Assembly (NCBI RefSeq): GCF_019635455.1
Contig: NZ_JAHBZJ010000003.1
Span: forward strand, 186,001-250,000
Length of the DNA: 64,000 bases
Direction: 5' to 3'
From: Sphingomonas sp.
GTDB taxonomy: Bacteria; Pseudomonadota; Alphaproteobacteria; Sphingomonadales; Sphingomonadaceae
Part shown: piece after piece, positions 24,601 through 32,911 of the stretch
Position numbering within the stretch: the stretch's first letter is position 1
Layout of the letters: every line of letters begins with the position of its first letter
Translations under genes and position numbers: made by a program
Notes under the pieces: generated by a model
Told to the model about the DNA's origin: nothing
Databases searched by the model: none
The model's input: only the letters and a program-made list of their open reading frames with translations

Positions 24601-26225
24601 GCCTGTCTCCTGTCTCGGTTCCAGCCGATCAGTTCGGCGTCCGGAAACGCCTCCATCGCGGCGGCGACCATGGGGGATTTGAGGACCGATTCGCGCTCCT
24701 GCGCCTCCAGTGCGGCGAGCGCCTCGTTCAGCGTCGGCTGGCCCGGCGCGTCGCTGACCCGCAGTGACCAGCGCTTGCCAAGGACGTGCCGCAGCGCGGT
24801 TTCGAAATCACGGACGAGATCCGCCGGCAGGCCGCGGCTGCTCACCTCGACCACCGGCTCCTCCAGCCGGATCGGGCGGACGAGGTTGCGGACACGCGCG
24901 GCCAGATGCGCCTCGTTCGCGTCGGCGAGCCGCTGCACCAGTTCGGCCAGATCGCGCGGGGCAGGCGCCTCTGCCGGGGCGGCGGGCGCGGGGGCCGGCG
25001 CACCGCCGATCGGCGCGCCATCGGCGATCTTCCGCGCCAGTTCGCCGGGATCGGGCAGCGTCGAGGCATGGATCACGCGCAGCAGCGCCATCTCACACGC
25101 CTCAATCGGCAGCGCCGCACGAGCGACCTCGTCATGCCCCTTGAGCAGCAACTGCCACAAACGGTGCAGCGCCGGAAACCCGAGCTGTGCCGCCCATTCG
25201 GACAGCGCCGCGGTTTCCTCCGCCGCCTGCCCCGGCACCGCCTCGTTCCCCAGCTTGGACAACGTCACGCGATGCACGGTTTCGAGCAGCGATTTGAGCA
25301 CCGCCTGCGGATCGACGCCCATGTCATACTGGTCGCGAAGCCCCTGAAGCGCGCCGGGCGCGTCCCCGGCGATGACCCGCCCGAACAGGCTGCGGATGGC
25401 GTTACGGTCGGACAGGCCCAGCATGTGGCGCACCGCCTCCGCCGTCACCGCGCCACCCTCGATCCCGGCATGGGCGATCGCCTGATCGAGGATCGAGAGG
25501 CCGTCACGGGCCGACCCTTCCGCCGCGCGGGCGATCATCGCCAGCGCCTCCGGCTCGGCCTCTGCCCCCTCCTTCTCCGAAACCTCCGCGAAATGGGCGG
25601 CGAGCTTTTCGGCGGGAATGCGACGCAGATCGAAACGCTGGCAGCGCGACAGGACCGTCACCGGAACCTTCTGCACCTCGGTCGTCGCGAACAGGAATTT
25701 GACGTGACCGGGCGGCTCCTCCAGCGTCTTGAGCAACGCGTTGAACGCGTTTTTCGAGAGCATGTGGACTTCGTCGATGATGTAGATCTTGTACCGCGCG
25801 CTGACCGCCGCATAGCGTGAGGCGTCGATGATCTCCCGCACGTCATCGACGCCGGTGTGGCTGGCGGCGTCCATCTCGATCACGTCGATATGCCGCCCCT
25901 CCGCGATCGCGCGGCACGGTTCGCATACCCCGCACGGATCGATCGTCGGACCGCCCTGCCCGTCCGGACCGATGCAGTTCAGCGCCTTTGCGATGAGCCG
26001 TGCGGTCGAGGTCTTGCCGACGCCGCGGACACCGGTGAGCAGGAACGCATGCGCCAGCCGATCGCGACGGATCGCGTTGCCCAGCGTCTGGACCATCGCG
26101 TCCTGCCCGATCAGCTCGGCAAAGGTCTGTGGACGATATTTGCGCGCCAGCACGCGATAGACCCCGGACGCATTGGGGTCGCGCGGCTGGGGCGGTTCGT
26201 CGAGGCCGAGAAGGGATTCGCTCAT
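24597..26225 (-). CDS. dnaX: DNA polymerase III subunit tau (DnaX)
   Basis: Clamp-loader ATPase of the replicative polymerase. 542 residues: Walker A GVRGVGKTSTAR, a four-Cys zinc module (NCIGPDG plus PCGVCEPC), Walker B IIDEVHMLS, sensor motif in FATTEVQKVPVTVLSRCQRFD, and the C-terminal region with an Ala/Pro-rich linker (about 405-425) and a polymerase-binding domain. I see no slippery A-run, so a frameshifted gamma form of the E. coli kind is not indicated. Confidence 0.95.
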   Translation of the reverse strand: MSESLLGLDEPPQPRDPNASGVYRVLARKYRPQTFAELIGQDAMVQTLGNAIRRDRLAHAFLLTGVRGVGKTSTARLIAKALNCIGPDGQGGPTIDPCGVCEPCRAIAEGRHIDVIEMDAASHTGVDDVREIIDASRYAAVSARYKIYIIDEVHMLSKNAFNALLKTLEEPPGHVKFLFATTEVQKVPVTVLSRCQRFDLRRIPAEKLAAHFAEVSEKEGAEAEPEALAMIARAAEGSARDGLSILDQAIAHAGIEGGAVTAEAVRHMLGLSDRNAIRSLFGRVIAGDAPGALQGLRDQYDMGVDPQAVLKSLLETVHRVTLSKLGNEAVPGQAAEETAALSEWAAQLGFPALHRLWQLLLKGHDEVARAALPIEACEMALLRVIHASTLPDPGELARKIADGAPIGGAPAPAPAAPAEAPAPRDLAELVQRLADANEAHLAARVRNLVRPIRLEEPVVEVSSRGLPADLVRDFETALRHVLGKRWSLRVSDAPGQPTLNEALAALEAQERESVLKSPMVAAAMEAFPDAELIGWNRDRRQA

Positions 26226-26452
26226 CCTGCCCCCCTCTTAGCGGGCCGACCGGGCGTGTCGAGCGCGCGAAATCGATGCCAGCCTGGCACTGTCGGCGCC
26301 GTCCCACCGGCGACGATTTCTGGCGATATCGGGCGAACGGTGAATCGGCGGGAGGCGGTGCGCGGGCATGCACGCCATTGTGACCAAATGCGGCCGTGTA
26401 GGAAAACGAAATCTGGCCGGGGAAAGGCGGGCCGCCCCGCACGGGCGCTCAG

Positions 26453-26594
26453 CTACAGTCCCATTGCGACCGACCAGCCGCCCGATGGCGGTTCGGTGAT
26501 GCCCAGCGCGACGAGGCCATGGTGGAAGATGAAGAAGCCCGACAGTCCGAGCGGCAGTCCGTCAAAACGAGAAGAAGAATTCGACGTCGCGCAT
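26453..26594 (-). pseudogene. Short decayed fragment of a membrane-protein gene
   Basis: Read on the minus strand, ATG at 26594 begins MRDVEFFFSF and stops at a TGA formed by a T4 run; removing one T continues the sense as DGLPLGLSGFFIFHHGLVAL... to a stop at 26453. From memory, proteins starting with an EFFFSFYGLLLG-like motif occur among sphingomonad membrane proteins, so this looks like a frameshifted, truncated remnant. Evidence is thin. It lies in the 424-base stretch between dnaX and the SRP RNA (26226-26649), which otherwise shows no gene. Confidence 0.35.
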
Positions 26595-26649
26595 CGTCCG
26601 CCCCCGACATGGTATCGGCAAGGCAATGATCTATCGGCGGTGTGGAAGG

Positions 26650-26740
26650 TGGGAGCCGGGACGACCCGACACGAAAATCGTTACGGCTGCTTCCTTCCGG
26701 ACCTGACCGGGTTGGCGACGGCATCGTCCGCCCGACTCCC
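26650..26740 (-). ncRNA. ffs: Signal recognition particle RNA, small bacterial (4.5S) type
   Basis: RNA part of the particle that targets nascent membrane proteins, partner of Ffh. On the minus strand the conserved apical domain GGTCAGGTCCGGAAGGAAGC followed by AGCCGTAAC is present, and the two ends pair (GGGAGTCGGGC...GACGA with TCGTCCCGGCTCCC). A promoter with -10 CATATG lies just upstream and places the start at about 26740, matching the helix end. Confidence 0.94.
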
Positions 26741-26746
26741 GGCGCG

Positions 26747-26775
26747 CATATGGGGGAAGCCGCGGGGGATTGCAA
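26747..26775 (-). promoter_or_regulatory. Promoter of the SRP RNA gene
   Basis: TTGCAA (26775-26770), 17 bases, CATATG (26752-26747) on the minus strand. The distance to the predicted RNA 5' end (about 7 bases) is right. Confidence 0.65.
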
Positions 26776-26885
26776 TGTCGCCATCGGTCGCGTGCGCGAT
26801 ACGCCGACGCGCGACGTGCCGGGGCGTGACGCGCGCCACGCCCGGCAGTTGATCTTTCATACGATCTCCCGAAAGAGCGTATCGC

Positions 26886-27914
26886 ATGACAAGGACGGTT
26901 TTGAGCACCAGCAGTCCATGGTCCGCGTCCGCGCCGCTCCGGCACGACCTGGAGATTGCGCGGGTCGCCGTGCGTCGGACGGTGCGCCGGCCGGGGGACG
27001 TCGTCACGCTGGCGCTCTTTGCCCCCCTTCTGTTGCTTGCCTGGCGGGCATGGGCGATGGGATTGTCCGAACAGGTCGTGATGACACAGTCCGCCGCCCT
27101 GGGCGCGGTTATCGCATTTTATGGCGTCACCCTGGTGATCGACCGCTGGACCTATCATCGCGAAGACGGGGTGCTGGCCGCCCATGCCCAGCGGACATCC
27201 GACGCGCTGCGCTTCGCCATTCCGCTGTGGAGTGCCACCGTCGCGACCAGCCTGATGCTGTCGATCGCCCTCTTTCCGGGGCAGCGCATGGCGTGGTGCG
27301 CGGGAACGGTGACGGGCGCGACGCTCGGACTCGCCTGGTCGGCGCGTTCCAAAACAGCGCCGGCGGCGCTGACCACCATGGTTCGCTGGTTCAGGGGCCG
27401 GCGCGGATCGACGCCGGGGATCCGCCCGACACACGCGCTCGCGGGGGCTTTGATCGGTATCGGCTGTGCCATGATGCCGGCGCCGCCCGCCGCACTGTTC
27501 GCAACCGTACTCGCCGTCGCGATTGCGGCGATCGCCCTGCTGGGAAATGTCGATGCGGACGCGATCCGGTTCCGCACCATGATCGGCGACACGCCCTGGC
27601 AACTCGCCGGCGCTCACACCGCTGCACCGCTGATGGTCCTCATTCCGTTCGCCGCAACCCTGGCCATCTTCTCGCGCTGGGAGGCCGCGTCGATCGCGCT
27701 GCTCGTCGCGGCCGCCGCTGCGCTGTTCATCGCGATGCGTGTCATCGCCTATCAATCCCATGGCCGCCGGGCCGGCGACTGGATCGTGACGATCCTCCTT
27801 GCCGCCTGCACACTGATCGCCCTGATGCTGCCCCCCCTCTGCCCGTTCGCGATCGCCGGTTCGATCGCCTGGCTTGCCCGTCGCGGCGCGCGGGAGGCGT
27901 GGCTGATTCGATGA
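26886..27914 (+). CDS. Putative ABC transporter membrane subunit
   Basis: A 342-residue polytopic membrane protein with about eight hydrophobic segments (for example VVTLALFAPLLLLAWRAWAMG and TILLAACTLIALMLPP). I recognise no family by sequence. Its stop overlaps the start of an ABC ATPase gene (ATGA), so it is most likely the permease of that transporter. No substrate-binding protein is nearby, which favours an exporter. Starts 111 bases after the SRP RNA promoter region, on the other strand. Confidence 0.7.
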   Translation: MTRTVLSTSSPWSASAPLRHDLEIARVAVRRTVRRPGDVVTLALFAPLLLLAWRAWAMGLSEQVVMTQSAALGAVIAFYGVTLVIDRWTYHREDGVLAAHAQRTSDALRFAIPLWSATVATSLMLSIALFPGQRMAWCAGTVTGATLGLAWSARSKTAPAALTTMVRWFRGRRGSTPGIRPTHALAGALIGIGCAMMPAPPAALFATVLAVAIAAIALLGNVDADAIRFRTMIGDTPWQLAGAHTAAPLMVLIPFAATLAIFSRWEAASIALLVAAAAALFIAMRVIAYQSHGRRAGDWIVTILLAACTLIALMLPPLCPFAIAGSIAWLARRGAREAWLIR

Positions 27915-28627
27915 CATCGGCACTCGATCTCGTCGATCTGCGGGTCGATCGCGGAGGTCGCTCCGTCGTCCGCGACCTTTCCGCCAGTGTGGAGAGCGGA
28001 CACTGGCTGGGGGTCGTCGGCGCCAACGGGTCGGGCAAGACCACGCTGCTGAGGGCGGTATCGGGCCGCCTGCCCATCGCCGCCGGCCGATGCGCGATCG
28101 AGGGGCAGGAGATGGCGGCGGACCGGTCGGCACGGGCGAACCGCATCGGCTTTGCGCCCCCTATCGAACGCCTGCCCGGCCTGTTGACGGTCCGCGCCCT
28201 GCTGGAGATCGCCGGCGAAGCCCTTGACCGGCAGCGGGATCGCAATGCGGATCTGTGGGCGGCACTGGGGATCGATGGGCTGCTGGATCGCGCGATCGGC
28301 GAATCGTCGTCGGGCATGCGCCAGCGGGCTGCGATCGCGCTGGCCTTTGCCCGGCCGATGCCGATCGTGGTGCTGGACGAACCGTTCAACTGGCTCGATC
28401 CGGTGGCCGCGTTCGACACGCGGGCGGCGCTGGCGAATCTGGTGCGGGCGGGAACGACGCTGCTGACCGCCGTTCACGACCTGACGACCCTGTGCGGCGC
28501 GTGCGATCACGGCGTTGTCATGGCGGGCGGAGCGATATCGCTGGAGCTTGACCGCGAAACGCTTCGTGCCGGATCGCGCGATATTGACGGGTTCGAGCGG
28601 GAGATGATCGCGGCGCTGCGACGATGA
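27911..28627 (+). CDS. ABC transporter ATP-binding protein
   Basis: 238 residues with all ABC motifs: Walker A VGANGSGKTT (36-45), signature SSGMRQR, Walker B PIVVLDEPFNWLDP and the H-loop VHD. The start is the ATG overlapping the permease stop; the longer open frame upstream is a shadow of the permease. Overall closest in feel to CcmA-like or Na-export-like ATPases, but the Q-loop region (GFAPPIERLPGLLTV) is common to many. Substrate unknown. Confidence 0.9.
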   Translation: MTSALDLVDLRVDRGGRSVVRDLSASVESGHWLGVVGANGSGKTTLLRAVSGRLPIAAGRCAIEGQEMAADRSARANRIGFAPPIERLPGLLTVRALLEIAGEALDRQRDRNADLWAALGIDGLLDRAIGESSSGMRQRAAIALAFARPMPIVVLDEPFNWLDPVAAFDTRAALANLVRAGTTLLTAVHDLTTLCGACDHGVVMAGGAISLELDRETLRAGSRDIDGFEREMIAALRR

Positions 28628-28654
28628 GCGGCGCGGCGCCCGACCGTAGCCTGG

Positions 28655-29530
28655 TCAGGCGAACAGCGCCCCGACCAGTTCGCCCACCCGGGCGTGCGCG
28701 CCGTTCGCCTTCGTCCCGTCCAGCCCCGGCGCGTCGAGATAGCAGGTGACGAGAATCGGCTTGCGGCCCGGCGGGGTGACGATCGCGACGTCGTTGAAAT
28801 AACCCTCCCCGCTCGTCCCGGTCTTGTCGCCGACGCGCCAGTTTTTGGGCAGGCCCGCGCGCAGGCGATCCTTGCCGGTCGGCGATGCCTCCATCCACCC
28901 GATCAGCTTGGCGCGCGCGGCCGGTGAAAGGATGTCGCCCAGCAGCAGCTTGTTGAGCAGCCACAGCATCGCCTCTGGCGTGGTGGTGTCGCGCACCTCG
29001 CCGTTCCGAACCACATTGAGGCCGGGTTCGTCGCGATCGGAGCGGGTGACGACATCCCCCGCGTCGCGAATGAATTTGGTAAGGCCGCGTGGGCCACCGA
29101 CCTGCCCGAAGACGAGATTGGCGGCGCTGTTGTCGCTGACCTCCACCGCGGCGCGGATCAGCGTCTCGATCGACAGCGCACCCTTTGCGACGTTCGCGCG
29201 GACGACCGGCGCATATTCCAGCAGATCGGCCTCGCCGAAGCGGATCTCCCGGGCGAGGTCGATCTCGCCCCGGTCAGCGCGGGCGAGCACCGCGGCGGCG
29301 AGCAGGACCTTGACGGTCGAGCACATGGCGAAGCGCGCCTCCGCCCCGTCGAAATAGCGGCGACCGGTGCCGGTATCATAGACCGCGACGCCAAGCCGCC
29401 CGCCGGTTTCCGCCCGGATCCGGTCGAACGGACTCGATTTGGGCGCGCGCGGCGTCTGCGCGAACGCGGCGGTGGGGAGCGCGGCCAGGGTGGCGGCGCC
29501 AGCGATCAGATTACGGCGTGTGGTCATCAT
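28655..29530 (-). CDS. Class A beta-lactamase with a Tat-like signal
   Basis: Serine hydrolase that opens beta-lactam rings in the periplasm. 291 residues: signal TTRRNLIAGAATLAALPTAAFA with twin arginines; active-site Ser71 in MCSTVK (Ser70-x-x-Lys motif); SDN in EVSDNSA; Glu166 region DRDEPGLN; KTG in DKTGTSGEG. A Cys precedes the active Ser as in class A carbapenemases, but the partner Cys238 is Ser here, so that disulfide is absent. Its ATG overlaps the ferredoxin stop (ATGA), so it is the last gene of an iron-sulfur operon, an odd setting. No AmpR-type regulator is adjacent. Confidence 0.93.
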   Translation of the reverse strand: MMTTRRNLIAGAATLAALPTAAFAQTPRAPKSSPFDRIRAETGGRLGVAVYDTGTGRRYFDGAEARFAMCSTVKVLLAAAVLARADRGEIDLAREIRFGEADLLEYAPVVRANVAKGALSIETLIRAAVEVSDNSAANLVFGQVGGPRGLTKFIRDAGDVVTRSDRDEPGLNVVRNGEVRDTTTPEAMLWLLNKLLLGDILSPAARAKLIGWMEASPTGKDRLRAGLPKNWRVGDKTGTSGEGYFNDVAIVTPPGRKPILVTCYLDAPGLDGTKANGAHARVGELVGALFA

Positions 29531-29862
29531 CGTCCCTGCATGTCGCGATGCTCCGCGGGCAGGCTCACCGTCAACCCGTCAAGGTCCGGCGTCAGGACGA
29601 TCTGACAGGAAAGCCGGCTGGTCCGCGTGGCACCGACCGCCAGGTCGAGCATGTCCTCCTCCTCCTCGCTGGCGGGCGGGAGGCGGGCGAAGTCGGTGGC
29701 ATCGACGATGACGTGGCAGGTGGAACAGGCCATCTGCCCCTCGCACGTTCCCTCAAGCGGCATACCGCGCGCCTGTGCGACCTCGAGCAGGCGATCGCCC
29801 GCCATGGCCTCGGCCTCGGCGGCAAGATCGCCGTCAGGGGTCAGGAGACGCACCCGGATCAT
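29527..29862 (-). CDS. [2Fe-2S] ferredoxin, adrenodoxin type
   Basis: 111-residue electron carrier. Cluster ligands CEGQMACSTC with the fourth Cys in RLSCQIV, the adrenodoxin/Isc-Fdx pattern C-x5-C-x2-C...C. Its ATG overlaps the stop of the upstream cysteine desulfurase and its own stop overlaps the beta-lactamase ATG. Likely assists Fe-S assembly or serves the FprA-type reductase encoded at 34856. Confidence 0.92.
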   Translation of the reverse strand: MIRVRLLTPDGDLAAEAEAMAGDRLLEVAQARGMPLEGTCEGQMACSTCHVIVDATDFARLPPASEEEEDMLDLAVGATRTSRLSCQIVLTPDLDGLTVSLPAEHRDMQGR

Positions 29863-30953
29863 GCCGCTACCTGCTGGGCGCGCGCCGCCGCGTCGATCCG
29901 TTCGATCGCGCTCATCAATTCCTCCTCGCTGGTATAGCGCCCGAAACCGAGGCGGATGCTCGATCGCGCGTCCCCATCGGCAAGGCCCAGCGCCCGCAGC
30001 ACATGGCTGGGACGGCCCGACCCACTGGCGCAGGCGGACCCCGCGGAAAAGGCGATGTCGCGCAGGTCCGACATCAGCCGCGCGACATCGAGGCCTGGGC
30101 GGCGCATGTTGAGATTGCCGGGATAGCGTTCGTCCAGCGATCCGTTGAGCGTCCAGCCAGCGCTGCCGAGCGCGCGATGGGCCGCGCGAAACAGCTGGGC
30201 GACATGCGCGCGATCGGCGCCGAAGCGCTGCTTTGCAAGCGTCGCCGCAGCGCCGAACCCGGCACACAGCATCGGCGAGAGCGTGCCGGAGCGGCCCCCC
30301 GCCTCTTGCCCGCCGCCATGCAACAGCGGATCGAGCGCGACCCCGTCGCGGATCCACAGCGCACCGACGCCCTTCGGCCCATGGATCTTGTGCGCGGAGA
30401 TGGCGACGAGGTCGCAGGCATCGGAAATGATCTCCCGTCCATAGCCCTGCACCGCGTCACACAGCATCGTCGCGCCGGCGGCGTGGGCCAGGTCGGCGAT
30501 CGCCGCGATCGGCTGGATCACGCCGATCTCGTTATTGACCAGCATCGCGGCGACCAGGCCGATGCCCGGCCGGATCGCGGCACGCGCGGCGTTAAGGTCG
30601 ATCAGGCCGTCGGGACCGACCGGGACGATGGTGACCTCCCGGCCCTGCCCCGCAAGCGCCGCGACGGTGTCAAGCACCGCCGCATGCTCGGTCGCGAGGG
30701 TGACGATCGGCCCGCGCGTCCCCTTGATCGCCCAGTTGAGCGCCTCGGTCGCGCCGCTCGTGAAACTGACGGCACCGCCGGGGGGCAGCAGGTCGCCCAC
30801 CGCCTCGCGCGCGGCTTCGACCGCCGCTTTCGCCCGCCGGCCAGGCGCATGCGCCGAATGCGGGTTGGCGAAGCCGTCGGCGAGCCAGGGGCGCATCGCC
30901 TCGACCGCTTCGGGTGCTGGCGGTGTCGTGGCCTGATAGTCGAGATAGGTCAT
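29859..30953 (-). CDS. Cysteine desulfurase, NifS/IscS type (second copy)
   Basis: PLP enzyme that takes sulfur from cysteine as a protein persulfide for Fe-S clusters or thiolation. 364 residues from ATG 30953, which overlaps the previous stop (ATGA); a 13-codon extension upstream is a shadow. Motifs: YLDYQATTP start, PLP Lys in SAHKIHGPKG, and the persulfide Cys in SAGSACASGS followed by RPSHVL. It is a diverged paralogue of the gene just upstream. Confidence 0.9.
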   Translation of the reverse strand: MTYLDYQATTPPAPEAVEAMRPWLADGFANPHSAHAPGRRAKAAVEAAREAVGDLLPPGGAVSFTSGATEALNWAIKGTRGPIVTLATEHAAVLDTVAALAGQGREVTIVPVGPDGLIDLNAARAAIRPGIGLVAAMLVNNEIGVIQPIAAIADLAHAAGATMLCDAVQGYGREIISDACDLVAISAHKIHGPKGVGALWIRDGVALDPLLHGGGQEAGGRSGTLSPMLCAGFGAAATLAKQRFGADRAHVAQLFRAAHRALGSAGWTLNGSLDERYPGNLNMRRPGLDVARLMSDLRDIAFSAGSACASGSGRPSHVLRALGLADGDARSSIRLGFGRYTSEEELMSAIERIDAAARAQQVAA

Positions 30954-32062
30954 GCCGCGCGGATCCGCCCTCGCCGCGCCACCGAACTCCACGCCGAGGC
31001 AAATCCGTCCACCTCCCCGGCGGTGGTCGCGCGACCGAAACTGACGCGGACGACCTCACCGCGCGCCGGATCGTCGAGGCCGATCGCGGTGAGCACGTGG
31101 CTGGGCTTGAGCGTTCCCGACGCACAGGCGCTGCCCGCCGACACGGCGAACCCGGCGCTGTCGAACTGGATCAACTGGGCCGCGCTGGCAATGCCAGGCA
31201 TGCGATAGCTGGCGATGGCCGGGTGGCGGGGGCTGTCGGCCAGAACGACCTCGCCCCCCGCCGCGCAAATCGCGCCGTCGAGCGAGTCGCGCAGCACACG
31301 CCAGCGGGCGAACGGCTCCGGCTCGGCCAGCGCGGCGGCATAGCCCAGCGCGGCGGGCAGATTCTCGGTCCCCGGGCGATAGCCCCGCTCCTGCCCGCCG
31401 GTCGGCAGCAGCGTCGCGAAATCGCGGACGAGCAACGCGCCGATGCCCGGCGGGCCACCCCGTTTGTGCGCGGACAGCGCGACGAAATCGGCATGGGCCG
31501 CGACCTCCGGATCGGCGCCGGCGGGCATCTGGGCAGCATCGACGAACACCAGGCCGCCGGCATCGTGGACGACCTGCGCGATTTCCGCGATCGGCTGTCG
31601 CACACCGGTTTCGCTGTTCGCCCATTGCACCGCGACCAGCGTGGGGCGGTCAGGCGAAAGCAGTCCCGCCAGCGCCACCGGATCGATCCGTCCGTCCGCC
31701 GCGACCGGCATCATCGCCACGCCGGGGCCGGTATGCCGCATCACCGCGTCATGCTCGACCGCAGACACGATCTTTGCCGGCGCCATCGACCGCTGCATCG
31801 CGATGGCGATCGATTCGCTGGCGCCGCTGGTGAGCAGGATCTCACGCCGCCATCCATAGGCCGACGCGATCGCGGCACGCGCGTCCTCGAGCGCGCGCCG
31901 TGCCGCCCGCCCCTCCGCATGGGGAGAGGAGGGATTGGCCCAGCGCGCCATCCCCTCCGCGACGGCGGCGCGCGCCGCGTCGGTCATCGACGTGGTGGCT
32001 GCGTGATCGAGATAGATGCGGTCGGTCAGAGCGGACTCCGAAGGCTCGGGATGCGGTTGCAA
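30950..32062 (-). CDS. Cysteine desulfurase, NifS/IscS type (first copy)
   Basis: 370-residue fold-type I aminotransferase-like enzyme. YLDHAATT at the N-terminus, PLP Lys in SAHKRGGPPG, persulfide Cys in SAGSACASGT then LKPSHVL. The lysine-loop residue pattern RGGPPG differs from the KIHGPKG of the copy downstream, suggesting distinct partners. First gene of a four-gene operon (two desulfurases, ferredoxin, beta-lactamase), all joined by 4-base overlaps. Divergent from an alpha/beta hydrolase across 78 bases (32063-32140). Confidence 0.88.
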   Translation of the reverse strand: MQPHPEPSESALTDRIYLDHAATTSMTDAARAAVAEGMARWANPSSPHAEGRAARRALEDARAAIASAYGWRREILLTSGASESIAIAMQRSMAPAKIVSAVEHDAVMRHTGPGVAMMPVAADGRIDPVALAGLLSPDRPTLVAVQWANSETGVRQPIAEIAQVVHDAGGLVFVDAAQMPAGADPEVAAHADFVALSAHKRGGPPGIGALLVRDFATLLPTGGQERGYRPGTENLPAALGYAAALAEPEPFARWRVLRDSLDGAICAAGGEVVLADSPRHPAIASYRMPGIASAAQLIQFDSAGFAVSAGSACASGTLKPSHVLTAIGLDDPARGEVVRVSFGRATTAGEVDGFASAWSSVARRGRIRAA

Positions 32063-32140
32063 TTGCGCACGCGCGCGCGCTGTCTATATAGCCCCCATCG
32101 TATTTCGCGCCACCGCGCGCTCAAGCCTTGCAGGTCCGAT

Positions 32141-32797
32141 TTGCCCGAAGTCATCATTCCCGGCCCCGAAGGCCGCCTCGAAGGGCGTTTCGCCCCCGCT
32201 CCCCGCCCCCGCGCACCGGTCGCGATGATCCTGCATCCGCATCCCAATGCGGGCGGGACGATGAACAACCGGATGGTGCAGGAGCTGTACAAGACGTTCC
32301 AGCGCCGCGGCTTTGCGACGCTGCGCTTCAACTTTCGCGGAGTCGGAAAGAGCCAGGGGACGTTCGACAACGGCATCGGCGAACTGTCCGACGCGGCCAG
32401 CGCGCTCGACTGGGTGCAGAGCTTTCACCCGGAAGCGTCCACCACCTGGATCGCCGGCGTCAGCTTTGGCGCATGGATCGGCATGCAGCTGTTGATGCGC
32501 CGGCCAGAGATTCGCGGCTTCATCTCGGTCGCGCCGCCGGCGAACATGTATGATTTCACCTTCCTCGCCCCCTGCCCCAGCTCCGGCATCATCATCCAGG
32601 GCGACGCCGACGAGGTGGTGACGCCCGGCGCGGTGCAAAAGCTGGTCGACAAGCTGCGCACCCAGAAGCACATCACCATCCATCACGACACGATCCCCGG
32701 CGCGAACCATTTCTTCGAACATGAAATGGATCAGCTGATGGGCAGCGTGGACAAATATCTGGACATGCGGCTGGATCCCAATTCGCCGATCCGGTGA
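32141..32797 (+). CDS. Alpha/beta hydrolase
   Basis: 218 residues. Nucleophile elbow GVSFGAWIG, oxyanion strand MILHPHPNAGGTMNN, Asp in QGDADEVV and His in PGANHFFE make a full Ser-Asp-His triad. This is the pattern of the CocE/YkfE-like dienelactone group found in many alphaproteobacteria. The frame opens far upstream as a shadow of the opposite-strand gene; the TTG at 32141 fits best (short AGG upstream). Substrate unknown. Confidence 0.85.
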   Translation: MPEVIIPGPEGRLEGRFAPAPRPRAPVAMILHPHPNAGGTMNNRMVQELYKTFQRRGFATLRFNFRGVGKSQGTFDNGIGELSDAASALDWVQSFHPEASTTWIAGVSFGAWIGMQLLMRRPEIRGFISVAPPANMYDFTFLAPCPSSGIIIQGDADEVVTPGAVQKLVDKLRTQKHITIHHDTIPGANHFFEHEMDQLMGSVDKYLDMRLDPNSPIR

Positions 32798-32911
32798 CCG
32801 ACGGAATCCCGTGCGCGATCAACGCGATGAAATGGCCGGGGCGCGATGCTCCGGCCATTTTCGTTGCGATGCCCCCTATCGCTGCGACCGCCCAGGCCGC
32901 ATGATGCGCGC

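Noticed and set aside
24597..26225. Programmed frameshift in dnaX
   Set aside because: No A-rich slippery sequence is present in the linker region.
26631..28133. Minus-strand open frame of 500 codons over the SRP RNA and ABC genes
   Set aside because: It has no motif and runs antisense through the SRP RNA and both ABC transporter genes; a shadow.
28655..29530. Carbapenemase reading of the beta-lactamase because of Cys next to the active Ser
   Set aside because: The partner cysteine at Ambler 238 is Ser here, so the typical disulfide is missing. Spectrum cannot be read from sequence.
30914..32797. Plus-strand 627-codon frame ending in the alpha/beta hydrolase
   Set aside because: Only the last 218 codons match a hydrolase; the earlier part is antisense to a desulfurase gene.
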